Below, piece after piece: positions 6,728-14,098 of a stretch of 15,794 bases of DNA; the stretch's first letter is position 1; every line of letters begins with the position of its first letter. The stretch lies in NCBI GenBank assembly GCA_900555805.1, contig USMJ01000005.1, positions 1-15,794 on the forward strand. The letters are read 5' to 3'. This stretch comes from an uncultured Oscillospiraceae bacterium (lineage in GTDB: Bacteria > Bacillota > Clostridia > Oscillospirales > Acutalibacteraceae). The translations under genes were made by a program, and so were the position numbers. Below the pieces are notes generated by a model that made no database searches, had not been told where the DNA came from, and saw only the letters and a list, made by a program, of their open reading frames with translations.

Positions 6728-7234
6728 ATGTTTCGAATAGGAGACGCGATAATTTACGGTGCGCACGGGGTATGCGTAATAGCTGACATAGCGCGGATGA
6801 AGCTGGTCGGCGACAGACGGGAATATTTCGTTTTAAGCCCGATAAAAGACGCGAATTCGAAGATATACGCGCCGACGGACAGCGAAGCGGTCAAAGCCAA
6901 GATGAAACGGCTGCTGACGCGCGGCGAGATCGACGGACTGATAGACAAGGTTTCATCCGATAAAACCGAATGGATAAGCGACGAGGGAGCGCGCAGGGAC
7001 TTTTGCGACGCGGCGCTTAAAAGCGGAGACAGGGCGCAGCTGATGAAGCTTATAGAAATGCTCTATCTTAAGCGCAAATCGCTTGAATCCGACAAAAAGC
7101 ATTTTCACGTCGCCGATGAAAAAGCCCTCAAGGAAGCGCAGAATATTCTCCACGAAGAATTTTCATACGTCTTAGGCATACCGGCGCAAAGCGTCCCCGA
7201 ATATATCGGAGAACGGATAGGAAAAGCGGAATAA
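6728..7234 (+). CDS. CarD/CdnL-family transcription regulator
   Basis: CarD/CdnL proteins bind the RNA polymerase beta subunit through an N-terminal Tudor-like domain and stabilise open promoter complexes. This 168-residue protein begins MFRIGDAIIYGAHGVCVI, matching the family pattern of F-x-x-GD-x-[VI]-[VI]-Y-x-x-HG near the N-terminus, followed by beta-rich sequence ending about residue 60. The remaining Lys/Asp/Glu-rich, helical part (about 62-165) fits the C-terminal DNA-contacting helical domain. GGGAGG lies 8 bases before the chosen ATG. The gene has its own promoter after clpC, and a membrane protein gene follows 41 bases later, probably on the same transcript. Which genes it controls cannot be read from the window. 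Confidence 0.88.
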   Translation: MFRIGDAIIYGAHGVCVIADIARMKLVGDRREYFVLSPIKDANSKIYAPTDSEAVKAKMKRLLTRGEIDGLIDKVSSDKTEWISDEGARRDFCDAALKSGDRAQLMKLIEMLYLKRKSLESDKKHFHVADEKALKEAQNILHEEFSYVLGIPAQSVPEYIGERIGKAE

Positions 7235-7275
7235 TTGACGGCCTTGCGGCAAAAAATAGTCGTGAGGTGTCAGAC

Positions 7276-8037
7276 ATGGGAAAGCTTAAAATAATCGCAA
7301 AATCACATATGCTATCGAAAACGGCGACGATATTTTTCACATTCTTACTGTGTGTATCGGCGTTGTTTTTTTCGGGCGATCTGTCGCTTATCGCGTCATA
7401 TATTGCGAATTTTCTGAAGATCGGTTCGCCGCTTCTTGAAAACATACTGATATTATCTTCCGCCGTCTTGGGTATAGCTCTCATCTTCCTGCTCTGCGCT
7501 CCCTTACGGCTGGGAAGAGAGCGCTGGTTTATGATGAACGCGAGAGGGGAAGATCCGAAGTTTAAGGAGATATTCTACTATTTCAAGGGAAAGCGCCTTT
7601 TAAGAAGTCTCGGCGCGTGGAGCTATGCTCTTGTCGTGAAGCTCGGCTTTGCGGCGGTTTTCTTCTTTCCGTTTCTGTGCCTGTCGGGCGTTTTATATTA
7701 CTGCCTTTCAACTCAAAGCACGGCTTTCGCGATAATCGTCTGCCTGTTTGCTGCCGATACTGTACTTCTGATGATCGGTTCGGCGTTTATGTTCGTCTGC
7801 AACGGAACATTCCTGCTTTATTATCCTATCATAGTTTCGGGTGCAAAAGTCGGTTTCGCTCAGGCTTACTCGTACAGCAAAGCAATGACATCTCCCGTTC
7901 TTAAAAAGCTCGCCGGATTCAGACTGAGCTTCGCTCCGTGGTGGACGCTTTGCCTGCTCGTCCTGCCGTCGTTCTATGTGTGGGGGTATTATAAGCAGTC
8001 GATGTCCGAACTCGCCTATCGAAATGAGTATCTATAA
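7276..8037 (+). CDS. Polytopic membrane protein, DUF975-like
   Basis: This 253-residue protein has about five or six hydrophobic segments (roughly 17-33, 54-74, 116-142, 150-186 as one long or two short, 220-240) and a basic N-terminus. Sequence around residues 75-105 (APLRLGRERWFMMNARGED) and the end (FRLSFAPWWTLCLLVLP then an aromatic Y-rich stretch) recall DUF975-type integral membrane proteins, in which a conserved LSF-x-x-W precedes the last helix. The family assignment is by eye and uncertain; no enzymatic motif is seen. The ATG at 7276 is chosen because GAGG lies 8 bases upstream; a GTG nine bases earlier overlaps that site. It follows the CarD-family gene closely, and no terminator was found after it. 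Confidence 0.8.
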   Translation: MGKLKIIAKSHMLSKTATIFFTFLLCVSALFFSGDLSLIASYIANFLKIGSPLLENILILSSAVLGIALIFLLCAPLRLGRERWFMMNARGEDPKFKEIFYYFKGKRLLRSLGAWSYALVVKLGFAAVFFFPFLCLSGVLYYCLSTQSTAFAIIVCLFAADTVLLMIGSAFMFVCNGTFLLYYPIIVSGAKVGFAQAYSYSKAMTSPVLKKLAGFRLSFAPWWTLCLLVLPSFYVWGYYKQSMSELAYRNEYL

Positions 8038-8065
8038 ATATTTGTTAAATGTGTCGAACTTCGTA

Positions 8066-8094
8066 TTGACGAAAGCAATATATTTTGGTAAAAT
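8066..8094 (+). promoter_or_regulatory. Sigma-A-type promoter of the MFS transporter gene
   Basis: TTGACG (8066-8071), 17 bases, TAAAAT (8089-8094), with a TG at 8086-8087 forming an extended -10. The predicted start near 8101 leaves a leader of about 85 bases that holds a 12-base direct repeat. Confidence 0.8.
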
Positions 8095-8112
8095 TACTGG
8101 AGAAACCGATTG

Positions 8113-8157
8113 CGCCCGATTTCGAGCATAATTCGGAAAACAAACCGCCCGATTTCG
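8113..8157 (+). repeat. 12-base direct repeat in the MFS leader
   Basis: CGCCCGATTTCG occurs at 8113-8124 and again at 8146-8157, 33 bases apart start to start (about three helical turns). The second copy forms the left arm and loop of a small hairpin (CCGCC at 8145-8149, GGCGG at 8157-8161) just before the ribosome binding site. The position just downstream of the predicted transcript start suits a repressor site or leader element, but no protein partner can be named. Confidence 0.5.
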
Positions 8158-8186
8158 GCGGCGAATGAAAGGAAACATATAGAAAA

Positions 8187-9590
8187 ATGGGCAAAAAACT
8201 ACAAAATGACGGTAAGCTCGGCGCAAGAATATGGTTTAACCTCTGCGTCTTCGGCTTTATCGGTCAGGTCGCATGGAACCTTGAAAACATGTATTTCAAC
8301 ACGTTCCTTTATAACACGGTCTATGAAAAGGGCGCGGTAACGCAGGGACTTTCCTCGATGAAAGCTATTCAGCTTATGGTCGCTCTCAGCGCCGTGACAG
8401 CCGTTGTCACGACTTTCCTCATGGGTAATCTCAGCGACAAGATAAACAAGCGTAAGGTGTTCATCTCCGTCGGCTACATAATCTGGGGCTTGACCGTTCT
8501 CGCGTTCGGTTTTATCACTAAAGATAACGTCGCGACGCTTTTCGGTATCGACAAGTCAAACATCGCCGCCGTCGTCACCGCCACCTCGGTCACGGTCATC
8601 GCCATGGACTGTATTATGACGTTCATGGGTTCGACGAGTAATGACTCGGCGTTCAACGCGTGGGTCACGGATATCACGACCACGAGCAACAGAGCTACGG
8701 TTGAAAGCGTTCTTTCGATTCTTCCCGTCGCCGCTATGGGCGCCGTTATCGTTTTCGCGGGCTTCATCGCTCAGATAGGCTATAAGACATTCTTCTTCGT
8801 CATCGGAGCAATGGTTATCATTGCCGGTATAATCGGTTTGTTCACCCTGACCGACACGGGCAGCGGTGTCAAGAAGAACGACAACTATTTCAAAGAGCTG
8901 TTCTACGGCTTCAGACCGTCTGTCGTCAAGGCTAATTCAAAGCTTTATCTCACACTTGCGGCTATATGCATATATTCCATAGCCATTCAGGTCTGGTTCC
9001 CGTATCTTCTCATATATATGGATCATCGCCTCGGCTTCAATGTTGAAAGCCTTATGCAGTATATCAGCCTGCCTGTTATTCTCGGGCTTGTTGTCGGCGT
9101 TGCGGCTATCGTCGCCGTGCTTATTCTCGGCGGAAAGCTCATCGACAAAAAGGGCAAGGATAAGCTCGTCTTTATCTGCGCCGCTCTGTTTGTCGTCGGC
9201 CTTGTTTTAGCGTCGTTCGCCAAGAGCATACTCGTCTTCCTTGTCTGCGCTATACCTCTTCTTATGGGCTACGCTTTCATGGGTATCATGCTCAACGCTT
9301 CGATAAGAGACTTCACGCCCGAAGACAAAGTCGGACTTTTCCAGGGCGTCAGAATGATATTCTTCGTTCTCATCCCCATGGTCGTCGGCCCCTATATCGG
9401 CGACTTGGTCTGCTCGCTTTCGAAGTCGGGACAGTATGTCAACGAGCTCGGCGAGGCGGCTTATGAGCCCGCTCCGGCGATGTTCATTGCGGCGGCTGTC
9501 GTCGCGGCATTCATGTTCATCCCTCTCGCGATCCTCAAGAAGAAGGGATTCGCGGTCGAGGCGAAGAAGGAAGAAGTTTCAGCCGAATAA
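8187..9590 (+). CDS. MFS transporter, possibly GPH (sugar:cation symporter)-like
   Basis: A secondary transporter of 467 residues with about twelve hydrophobic segments. The loop after helix 2 carries an MFS motif A-type sequence, GNLSDKINKRK (80-90), and the equivalent second-half loop reads GGKLIDKKGKDKLVF. The N-terminal region (QVAWNLENMYFNTF, 27-40) resembles the first helix of glycoside/pentoside/hexuronide symporters, so an organic solute such as a sugar or glycoside is a reasonable guess. No neighbouring catabolic gene supports a particular substrate. The start lies 13 bases after an AAAGGA motif, longer than usual; that motif is inside a five-codon frame (ATG at 8165, TAG at 8180). 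The gene has its own promoter and is followed by a long hairpin, so it is probably monocistronic. Confidence 0.88.
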   Translation: MGKKLQNDGKLGARIWFNLCVFGFIGQVAWNLENMYFNTFLYNTVYEKGAVTQGLSSMKAIQLMVALSAVTAVVTTFLMGNLSDKINKRKVFISVGYIIWGLTVLAFGFITKDNVATLFGIDKSNIAAVVTATSVTVIAMDCIMTFMGSTSNDSAFNAWVTDITTTSNRATVESVLSILPVAAMGAVIVFAGFIAQIGYKTFFFVIGAMVIIAGIIGLFTLTDTGSGVKKNDNYFKELFYGFRPSVVKANSKLYLTLAAICIYSIAIQVWFPYLLIYMDHRLGFNVESLMQYISLPVILGLVVGVAAIVAVLILGGKLIDKKGKDKLVFICAALFVVGLVLASFAKSILVFLVCAIPLLMGYAFMGIMLNASIRDFTPEDKVGLFQGVRMIFFVLIPMVVGPYIGDLVCSLSKSGQYVNELGEAAYEPAPAMFIAAAVVAAFMFIPLAILKKKGFAVEAKKEEVSAE

Positions 9591-9610
9591 TACTATTTTA
9601 ATGTACGATC

Positions 9611-9651
9611 GGTCAGGGTGCGGACTTCAGGCTATGAGGTCGCCCCTGACC
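9611..9651 (+). terminator. Long hairpin after the MFS gene, probable terminator
   Basis: GGTCAGGG (9611-9618) pairs with CCCTGACC (9644-9651). Inside this, GCG pairs with CGC and ACTTCA pairs with TGAGGT, giving a nearly continuous 17-bp stem with one or two bulges. The tail is TTGTTC, only partly U-rich. It lies about 20 bases after the MFS stop and about 30 before the folC ribosome site. Confidence 0.6.
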
Positions 9652-9691
9652 TTGTTCAATGTCCGAAATGAGACAGAACGGAGGGATAGAT

Positions 9692-10969
9692 ATGAATTTT
9701 GAACAGGCGACGGATTATATATTCTCATTTTCGTCTCTCGGCGCGAGGCCGAGCCTTGACAGAATAAAAGAGCTTATGAAACTTTCGGGCGATCCGCAGA
9801 ACTCCTTCAAAAGCGTCCATGTCGCCGGAACGAACGGCAAGGGCTCCGTCGCAACATATATATCCTCCGCCTTGACAGAGAGCGGATATAAAACGGGGCT
9901 TTACACTTCGCCGCATGTCGTTTCATTCTGCGAACGCATTAAAGTCGACGGAGAAATGATATCCGAGTCCGATGTCGCGAGGATAACCGAAAGCCTTATT
10001 CCGCTTGTAGATATGATGGAAGAAAAGCCGACCGCCTTTGATCTGATAACCGCCGTGTGTTTCATATATTTCCGCGAGCAGGGGTGCGACTTCGCCGTTC
10101 TTGAATGCGGTCTCGGCGGAAAATTCGACAGCACGAATATCGTTTCCCCCGAACTGAGCGTTCTGTGTTCAATATCGCTCGACCATCTCGGCGTACTCGG
10201 AAACAGCTTGTCGGAGATAACAAGCGAAAAATGCGGAATAATAAAATGCGGTACGCCCGTAGTGAGCTATCCGTTTAAAGCTTCGGACGATGTTTTTAAT
10301 CCGCAGTCGCCCGAGAGTGCGGAAACAATAACCGAGACGGCGAAAGATAGAAACAGCCGACTTATTGCCGCCGACCCCGCTATGATAAGCTCGTCTCATA
10401 TCGGCGAACACGGAACGGAAATAACGGTTGACGGCTTAACGCTTAAAACAAGACTTGTCGGCGTTCACCAAAAGGCGAATATGCTGACGGCTTATACGGC
10501 TTTGAAAGAGCTTTCGGATAAGTTTTCGATATCGGACGAAAGTATAATATCGGGCTTTATGAAAGCCGATATTTCGGCGAGGCTCGAACGGGTTCACGAT
10601 AACCCTGCCGTCATAGTCGACGGCGGACATAACGCCGACTGCGCCAAAGCTTTAAGACTGTATATAGAAAAAGAGTTTTCGAACGAAAAGCTGACAGCCG
10701 TTATCGCCATGATGCGCGATAAACAGTGCGACAGGGTTCTCGAAGAAACCGCAGGGCTTTTCGAAAATATTATCGTCACGCAGGTAAGCTCGGACAGAGC
10801 TTGCAGCGCAGATGAACTCGCGAAAAAGGCAGCCGCTTTCAATAAAGCTGTCACTTCGGAAAGCGAAGCGCGTACCGCAATAAAAAAGGCTCTCGATATC
10901 GGAAACACCGTTTTTGTGTTCGGATCTTTCTATTTAGCAGGCGAAGCAAAAGAATATTTTTCACATTGA
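9692..10969 (+). CDS. folC: Folylpolyglutamate synthase / dihydrofolate synthase
   Basis: FolC adds glutamate to folates (and in many bacteria to dihydropteroate) using ATP in the cytoplasm; it belongs to the Mur ligase superfamily. The 425-residue protein has the P-loop AGTNGKGSVATYI near 45-57, GLYTSPHVVSFCERI, the ECGLGGKFDSTNIV segment (usual form EVGLGGRxDxTN), SISLDHLGVLG, EKCGII containing the conserved lysine, VDGGHNADCAKAL (ligase C-domain His/Asn) and a final FGSFYLAGE. I chose ATG 9692 because GGAGGG lies 6 bases before it and the family's start (ATDYIFSF) fits. An ATG at 9659 would lie upstream of that ribosome site. A strong terminator follows, so it is separate from the sigma-F operon. 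Confidence 0.95.
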   Translation: MNFEQATDYIFSFSSLGARPSLDRIKELMKLSGDPQNSFKSVHVAGTNGKGSVATYISSALTESGYKTGLYTSPHVVSFCERIKVDGEMISESDVARITESLIPLVDMMEEKPTAFDLITAVCFIYFREQGCDFAVLECGLGGKFDSTNIVSPELSVLCSISLDHLGVLGNSLSEITSEKCGIIKCGTPVVSYPFKASDDVFNPQSPESAETITETAKDRNSRLIAADPAMISSSHIGEHGTEITVDGLTLKTRLVGVHQKANMLTAYTALKELSDKFSISDESIISGFMKADISARLERVHDNPAVIVDGGHNADCAKALRLYIEKEFSNEKLTAVIAMMRDKQCDRVLEETAGLFENIIVTQVSSDRACSADELAKKAAAFNKAVTSESEARTAIKKALDIGNTVFVFGSFYLAGEAKEYFSH

Positions 10970-10998
10970 CATATTAAGACACCATTTTTAATTAAAAT

Positions 10999-11042
10999 CC
11001 TCTATTCTAATGTTCAGGTTCATTGGAATAGAGGAATTTTTT
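10999..11042 (+). terminator. Rho-independent terminator between folC and spoIIAA
   Basis: CCTCTATTC (10999-11007) pairs with GAATAGAGG (11026-11034). A T-G wobble and AATG/CATT extend the stem to 14 bp with an 8-base loop. It is followed by TTTTTT (11037-11042). An A-rich sequence on the left side makes it possibly bidirectional. It is the clearest terminator in the window. Confidence 0.9.
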
Positions 11043-11080
11043 GCTATTTTCCGTGCAAACTAAAAGGGAGGAATATGAAC

Positions 11081-11404
11081 ATGGCTGCACAGATTATATA
11101 CGAAAAGGACAGAATGACGGTTCGCCTTGAGGGCGATCTCGACCACCACAGCGCGGCGATAATCAGGGCGGGGATAGACGACGCCATACTCGTCAACCGA
11201 CCGAAAACGCTCGCCCTGGATTTCGGAGGGATAACTTTCATGGACAGCTCCGGAATAGGGCTTGTTATGGGGCGGTACAGGTTGATGCAATCGCTCGGCG
11301 GCGAGATCGTCATGCAGAACCTGCCCGAAAACATAAGAAAGGTCATGCGCCTGGCAGGGCTTGAAAGATTGGGACGAATGGAAGAAACGGAGGCAACGGT
11401 ATGA
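11081..11404 (+). CDS. spoIIAA: Anti-sigma-F factor antagonist SpoIIAA
   Basis: SpoIIAA is the STAS-domain switch protein that, when dephosphorylated by SpoIIE, displaces SpoIIAB from sigma-F in the forespore. The 107-residue protein shows LEGDLDHHSA (17-26) and the phosphorylation loop FMDSSGIGLVMGRY (53-66). Ser56, the first Ser after Asp55, corresponds to Bacillus Ser58, the target of SpoIIAB kinase. AAGGGAGG ends 9 bases before the chosen ATG at 11081; the in-frame ATG at 11075 is only 3 bases from it. It is the first gene of the operon, and its stop overlaps the spoIIAB start by four bases (ATGA). A clear promoter was not identified. Confidence 0.95.
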   Translation: MAAQIIYEKDRMTVRLEGDLDHHSAAIIRAGIDDAILVNRPKTLALDFGGITFMDSSGIGLVMGRYRLMQSLGGEIVMQNLPENIRKVMRLAGLERLGRMEETEATV

Positions 11405-11835
11405 AAAGCTTGAACGAAATGAGAATGACGATTGAAAGCCGATCGGTGAACGAGGGCTTCGCGAGGGTGGCGGTCGCCGCTTTCGCCGCCCAGCTCGACC
11501 CGAATGTCGAGGAGATAAGCGATGTCAAAACCGCGGTCAGCGAGGCGGTCACGAACTGCATCGTCCACGCGTACCCGAAATCGGTCGGGAAGATATACAT
11601 ATCTGCGGCGATCTATGAAAACGGCGTTATCCGAATAAAAATCAGGGATAACGGCGTGGGTATACCCGATGTCAAAAAAGCGATGGAACCGCTTTATACC
11701 TCGCTCGGCGGCGAAAGGGCGGGTCTCGGCTTCGCTGTCATGGAGAGCTTCACCGATAAGGTAAAAGTTCGCTCGACCGTGGGCAGAGGAACGACGGTCA
11801 CTCTCGAAAAGAAGATGCGCGGCAGAGATGAATAA
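11401..11835 (+). CDS. spoIIAB: Anti-sigma-F factor SpoIIAB (serine kinase, GHKL ATPase)
   Basis: SpoIIAB binds and inhibits sigma-F and phosphorylates SpoIIAA. The 144-residue length matches the family. The N-terminal FARVAVAAFAAQLDP is characteristic. The GHKL ATP-binding motifs are present in order: N box SEAVTNCIVHAYP (about 46-58), G1 box DNGVGIPD (about 83-90) and G2 box GERAGLGFAVM (about 102-112). A final GTTVTL strand completes the fold. The ATG overlaps the end of spoIIAA, indicating translational coupling. The stop lies 19 bases before the preferred start of sigF. All hallmark residues look intact. Confidence 0.96.
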   Translation: MKSLNEMRMTIESRSVNEGFARVAVAAFAAQLDPNVEEISDVKTAVSEAVTNCIVHAYPKSVGKIYISAAIYENGVIRIKIRDNGVGIPDVKKAMEPLYTSLGGERAGLGFAVMESFTDKVKVRSTVGRGTTVTLEKKMRGRDE

Positions 11836-11854
11836 TTCCCGAGGAGGAGATATT

Positions 11855-12523
11855 TTGCCACAGGTTCTTATCAGGAGAGATGAGCTTATCACCGAGAATT
11901 TCGGCTTGGTTCATTCCTGCGCCAACAAATTCAGAGGCAGGGGAGTGGAATACGACGATCTTTATCAGGCCGGATGCGTCGGGCTTATCAAGGCGGCGGA
12001 TAATTTTGATCCCGAGAGGGGTTTTGCCTTTTCGACGTACGCCGTACCCGTTATCTTGGGGGAAATCAGACGGATATTCCGAGACGGCGGCTCAGTCAAA
12101 GTCGGCAGAGCGCTTAAGGAGAAGGCGCGAAAGGCTATCAGGGAAAAAGAAAAACTCGCCGTCTCTCTCGGCAGAGAGCCGACCATAACCGAGTTCGCCA
12201 ATCATATAGGCGTCGATATAGCCGAAGCCTCGGAGCTGATAACCGTCTCCATGCCGACCGTTTCGCTGACAGCCGACGACGAAAACGGGAGCGGTCAGAT
12301 AGACGTTCCGACGCCGCCGCCCGAAGAAACGCTGTCGGATAAGATAGCCCTGTCGCAGATATTGCATACCCTGCCCGAAGAGGACAGAAAGCTCATAGAA
12401 CTCAGATATTTCAAGGGCATGACCCAGGTCAAAACCGCCGAAGAAATGAATATGTCGCAGGTTCAGGTGTCGAGAAAGGAAAAAGCGCTCTTACTTAAAA
12501 TGAGAAAAATCATGATGGGATAG
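11855..12523 (+). CDS. sigF: Sporulation sigma factor sigma-F (TTG start preferred)
   Basis: Sigma-F directs early forespore transcription. Region 2 is clear (NFGLVHSCANKF through DDLYQAGCVGLIKAADNFD, then FSTYAVPVILGEIRR and a FRDGG core). Region 3 follows, and region 4 is LPEEDRKLIELRYF followed by the QVQVSRKE recognition helix. I prefer the TTG at 11855 because AGGAGG (11842-11847) lies 7 bases upstream, giving 222 residues. The in-frame ATG at 11828 adds nine residues (MNNSRGGDI) that overlap this ribosome site, and it has no good site of its own. With the ATG, the gene would overlap the end of spoIIAB by eight bases. Immediate operon position after spoIIAA and spoIIAB confirms identity as sigma-F rather than sigma-G. 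Confidence 0.94.
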   Translation: MPQVLIRRDELITENFGLVHSCANKFRGRGVEYDDLYQAGCVGLIKAADNFDPERGFAFSTYAVPVILGEIRRIFRDGGSVKVGRALKEKARKAIREKEKLAVSLGREPTITEFANHIGVDIAEASELITVSMPTVSLTADDENGSGQIDVPTPPPEETLSDKIALSQILHTLPEEDRKLIELRYFKGMTQVKTAEEMNMSQVQVSRKEKALLLKMRKIMMG

Positions 12524-12532
12524 AACCGTACC

Positions 12533-12578
12533 GCCGCAAAGCTTTTCCGATCCGATCGGAAAAGCTTTGCGGCTTCTT
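12533..12578 (+). terminator. Terminator of the spoIIA operon (first of two)
   Basis: A perfect 19-bp stem (12533-12551 with 12555-12573, loop CCG) lies 10 bases after the sigF stop. The tail is TTCTTGCCTTTCT, a C-interrupted U-tract. The stem contains AAGCTTTT/AAAAGCTT. Confidence 0.85.
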
Positions 12579-12617
12579 GCCTTTCTCCCCTTTGAAAATT
12601 CGTTCTTATCGAAGTCC

Positions 12618-12650
12618 GCCGACCGTGCACAAATGCGCACGGTCGGCTTC
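12618..12650 (+). terminator. Second hairpin terminator after sigF
   Basis: An 11-bp perfect stem (GCCGACCGTGC at 12618-12628, complement at 12637-12647, 8-base loop) with the tail TTCTTCCCC. Its tail opens with the same GGC-TTCTT pattern as the preceding hairpin. It may back up the first terminator, or end an antisense or short transcript. Confidence 0.65.
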
Positions 12651-12676
12651 TTCCCCTCGCAACATTTCGATTTGAT

Positions 12677-12705
12677 TTGACACGGCGGCCGAAAAGTGAT
12701 AATAT
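12677..12705 (+). promoter_or_regulatory. Sigma-A-type promoter of the permease-lipoprotein operon
   Basis: TTGACA (12677-12682) is a perfect -35. At 17 bases there is TAATAT (12700-12705) preceded by TGA, an extended -10; an alternative GATAAT lies at 12698-12703 with 15-base spacing. The predicted start is about 20-25 bases before the permease ATG. Confidence 0.75.
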
Positions 12706-12735
12706 AAAGAGTATTAAAAATAGGGGGATTGTTTT

Positions 12736-14082
12736 ATGCAAAAACGAAACTACGGCCTTTTCACAGCCATAACGATGATCATGGGTATCGTTATCGGCTC
12801 GGGAATTTTCTTCAAGGCCGACGACATCCTTACATATGCTAAGGGAAATGTGACGCTCGGCGTTGTCATTTTCTGCGTTGCGGCTATTGCGATAGTTTTC
12901 GGCTCGCTGTCGATTTCTCAGCTTGCCACAAGAACGGACAAGCCCGGCGGCTTGGTTTCCTACGCCGAAAGCTTTGTCGGCATGGGCACCGCAACCGTTT
13001 TCGGATGGTTTGAGACGTTTCTCTATCTGCCGACGCTCTGTGCGGTCGTTGCGTGGGCTTCGGGAATTTATGTCAGCCAGCTTATGGGCTATACCGATTT
13101 CTCCGTCGGAAGAAACACGATAATCGGAGCGATCGCCATAACCGTTTTCTATTTCTTCAACACGCTTTCGGCGAAGCTCGGCGGACTTTTCCAGAACGCT
13201 TCAATGATAATCAAGCTCATACCGCTTGTTCTTATCGCCGTTCTCGGTCTTGCGCTCGGACATCCGGCTCAGACGGTTTCCGAAAGCTATAAAACATTTT
13301 CTCAGTCCGTCGGCGGACTCGGCTGGATAGCCGCTTTCGGCCCCGTCGCGTTCTCGTTTGACGGCTGGATAGTTTCCACTTCGATATGCCACGAGATAAA
13401 GAACAGCAAGAAGAACCTCCCGATCGCGCTTTCGATAGCGCCGATAGCCGTTCTCGCCGTTTATCTTGCCTATTTCATAGGAATTTCCTCGTACGTCGGA
13501 CCTGAAGCTATATTGGAACACGGCGACTCGGCGGTATATATCGCGGCTGAAAGATTTTTCGGCTCATGGGGCGCAAAAGTCACGCTCGTCGCGGTCGTCA
13601 TCTCGATTTTGGGAACGGTCAACGGCGTCGTACTCGGACTTATCAGACTTCCGTATTCTCTCGCTTTGAGAAACATGATGCCCTGCTCGCACGTATTCAA
13701 AAAAGAATGCAAGAAACTCGGCGGAATGCCCGTCAATTCGTCGATACTTATATATTGTCTGTCGATGTTCTACCTTCTGGTTCATCACCTGCTGACCTCA
13801 AGCGGAGTGTTCGGCAGCCATGATATATCGGAAATATCGATCTGTATGCTCTATATGCTCTATATAATCCTTTATGTTGCGGTCATCAGACTTTGCAAAA
13901 AAGGCGAGATCAAGAGCAAATTCCTCGGCTACGTCGTACCCGTGCTTGCCATAATCGGCTCGCTGATAATCTTCTCCGGCGCGGTCACTTCGATGATATT
14001 CCTTCTCTATGTCGCTATCTGCGGCGCGTTCATCGCAGGCAGCTTCATATATTACAAAACGCACAAAAACGTTATCAAGTAA
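12736..14082 (+). CDS. APC-superfamily amino acid permease
   Basis: A 448-residue integral membrane protein with about twelve hydrophobic segments. The first helix holds GIVIGSGIF (17-25), the glycine-rich substrate-binding break typical of the amino acid-polyamine-organocation superfamily. The sixth-helix region, GPVAFSFDGWIVSTSICHEIKN, matches the unwound helix-6 and E-[IL]-x-x-[PS]-type motif of LAT/APA-like transporters. The likely substrate is an amino acid, but which one, and whether it exchanges or symports, cannot be read. AGGGGGA lies 7 bases before the ATG at 12736, and a good promoter precedes it. The lipoprotein gene starts 16 bases after the stop, so the two are probably one transcript. 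Confidence 0.9.
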   Translation: MQKRNYGLFTAITMIMGIVIGSGIFFKADDILTYAKGNVTLGVVIFCVAAIAIVFGSLSISQLATRTDKPGGLVSYAESFVGMGTATVFGWFETFLYLPTLCAVVAWASGIYVSQLMGYTDFSVGRNTIIGAIAITVFYFFNTLSAKLGGLFQNASMIIKLIPLVLIAVLGLALGHPAQTVSESYKTFSQSVGGLGWIAAFGPVAFSFDGWIVSTSICHEIKNSKKNLPIALSIAPIAVLAVYLAYFIGISSYVGPEAILEHGDSAVYIAAERFFGSWGAKVTLVAVVISILGTVNGVVLGLIRLPYSLALRNMMPCSHVFKKECKKLGGMPVNSSILIYCLSMFYLLVHHLLTSSGVFGSHDISEISICMLYMLYIILYVAVIRLCKKGEIKSKFLGYVVPVLAIIGSLIIFSGAVTSMIFLLYVAICGAFIAGSFIYYKTHKNVIK

Positions 14083-14098
14083 AAAGGATATGTGTAAG

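Noticed and set aside
10614..10632. VDGGHN in FolC in place of the commoner DGAHN as an active-site defect
   Set aside because: The catalytically important Asp, His and Asn are all kept, and Gly for Ala at this place seems an ordinary variant.
11044..11892. 282-codon leftward reading frame opposite spoIIAA-spoIIAB
   Set aside because: It is fully antisense to two well-identified genes, has no ribosome site or promoter of its own, and arises from the codon pattern of the real genes.
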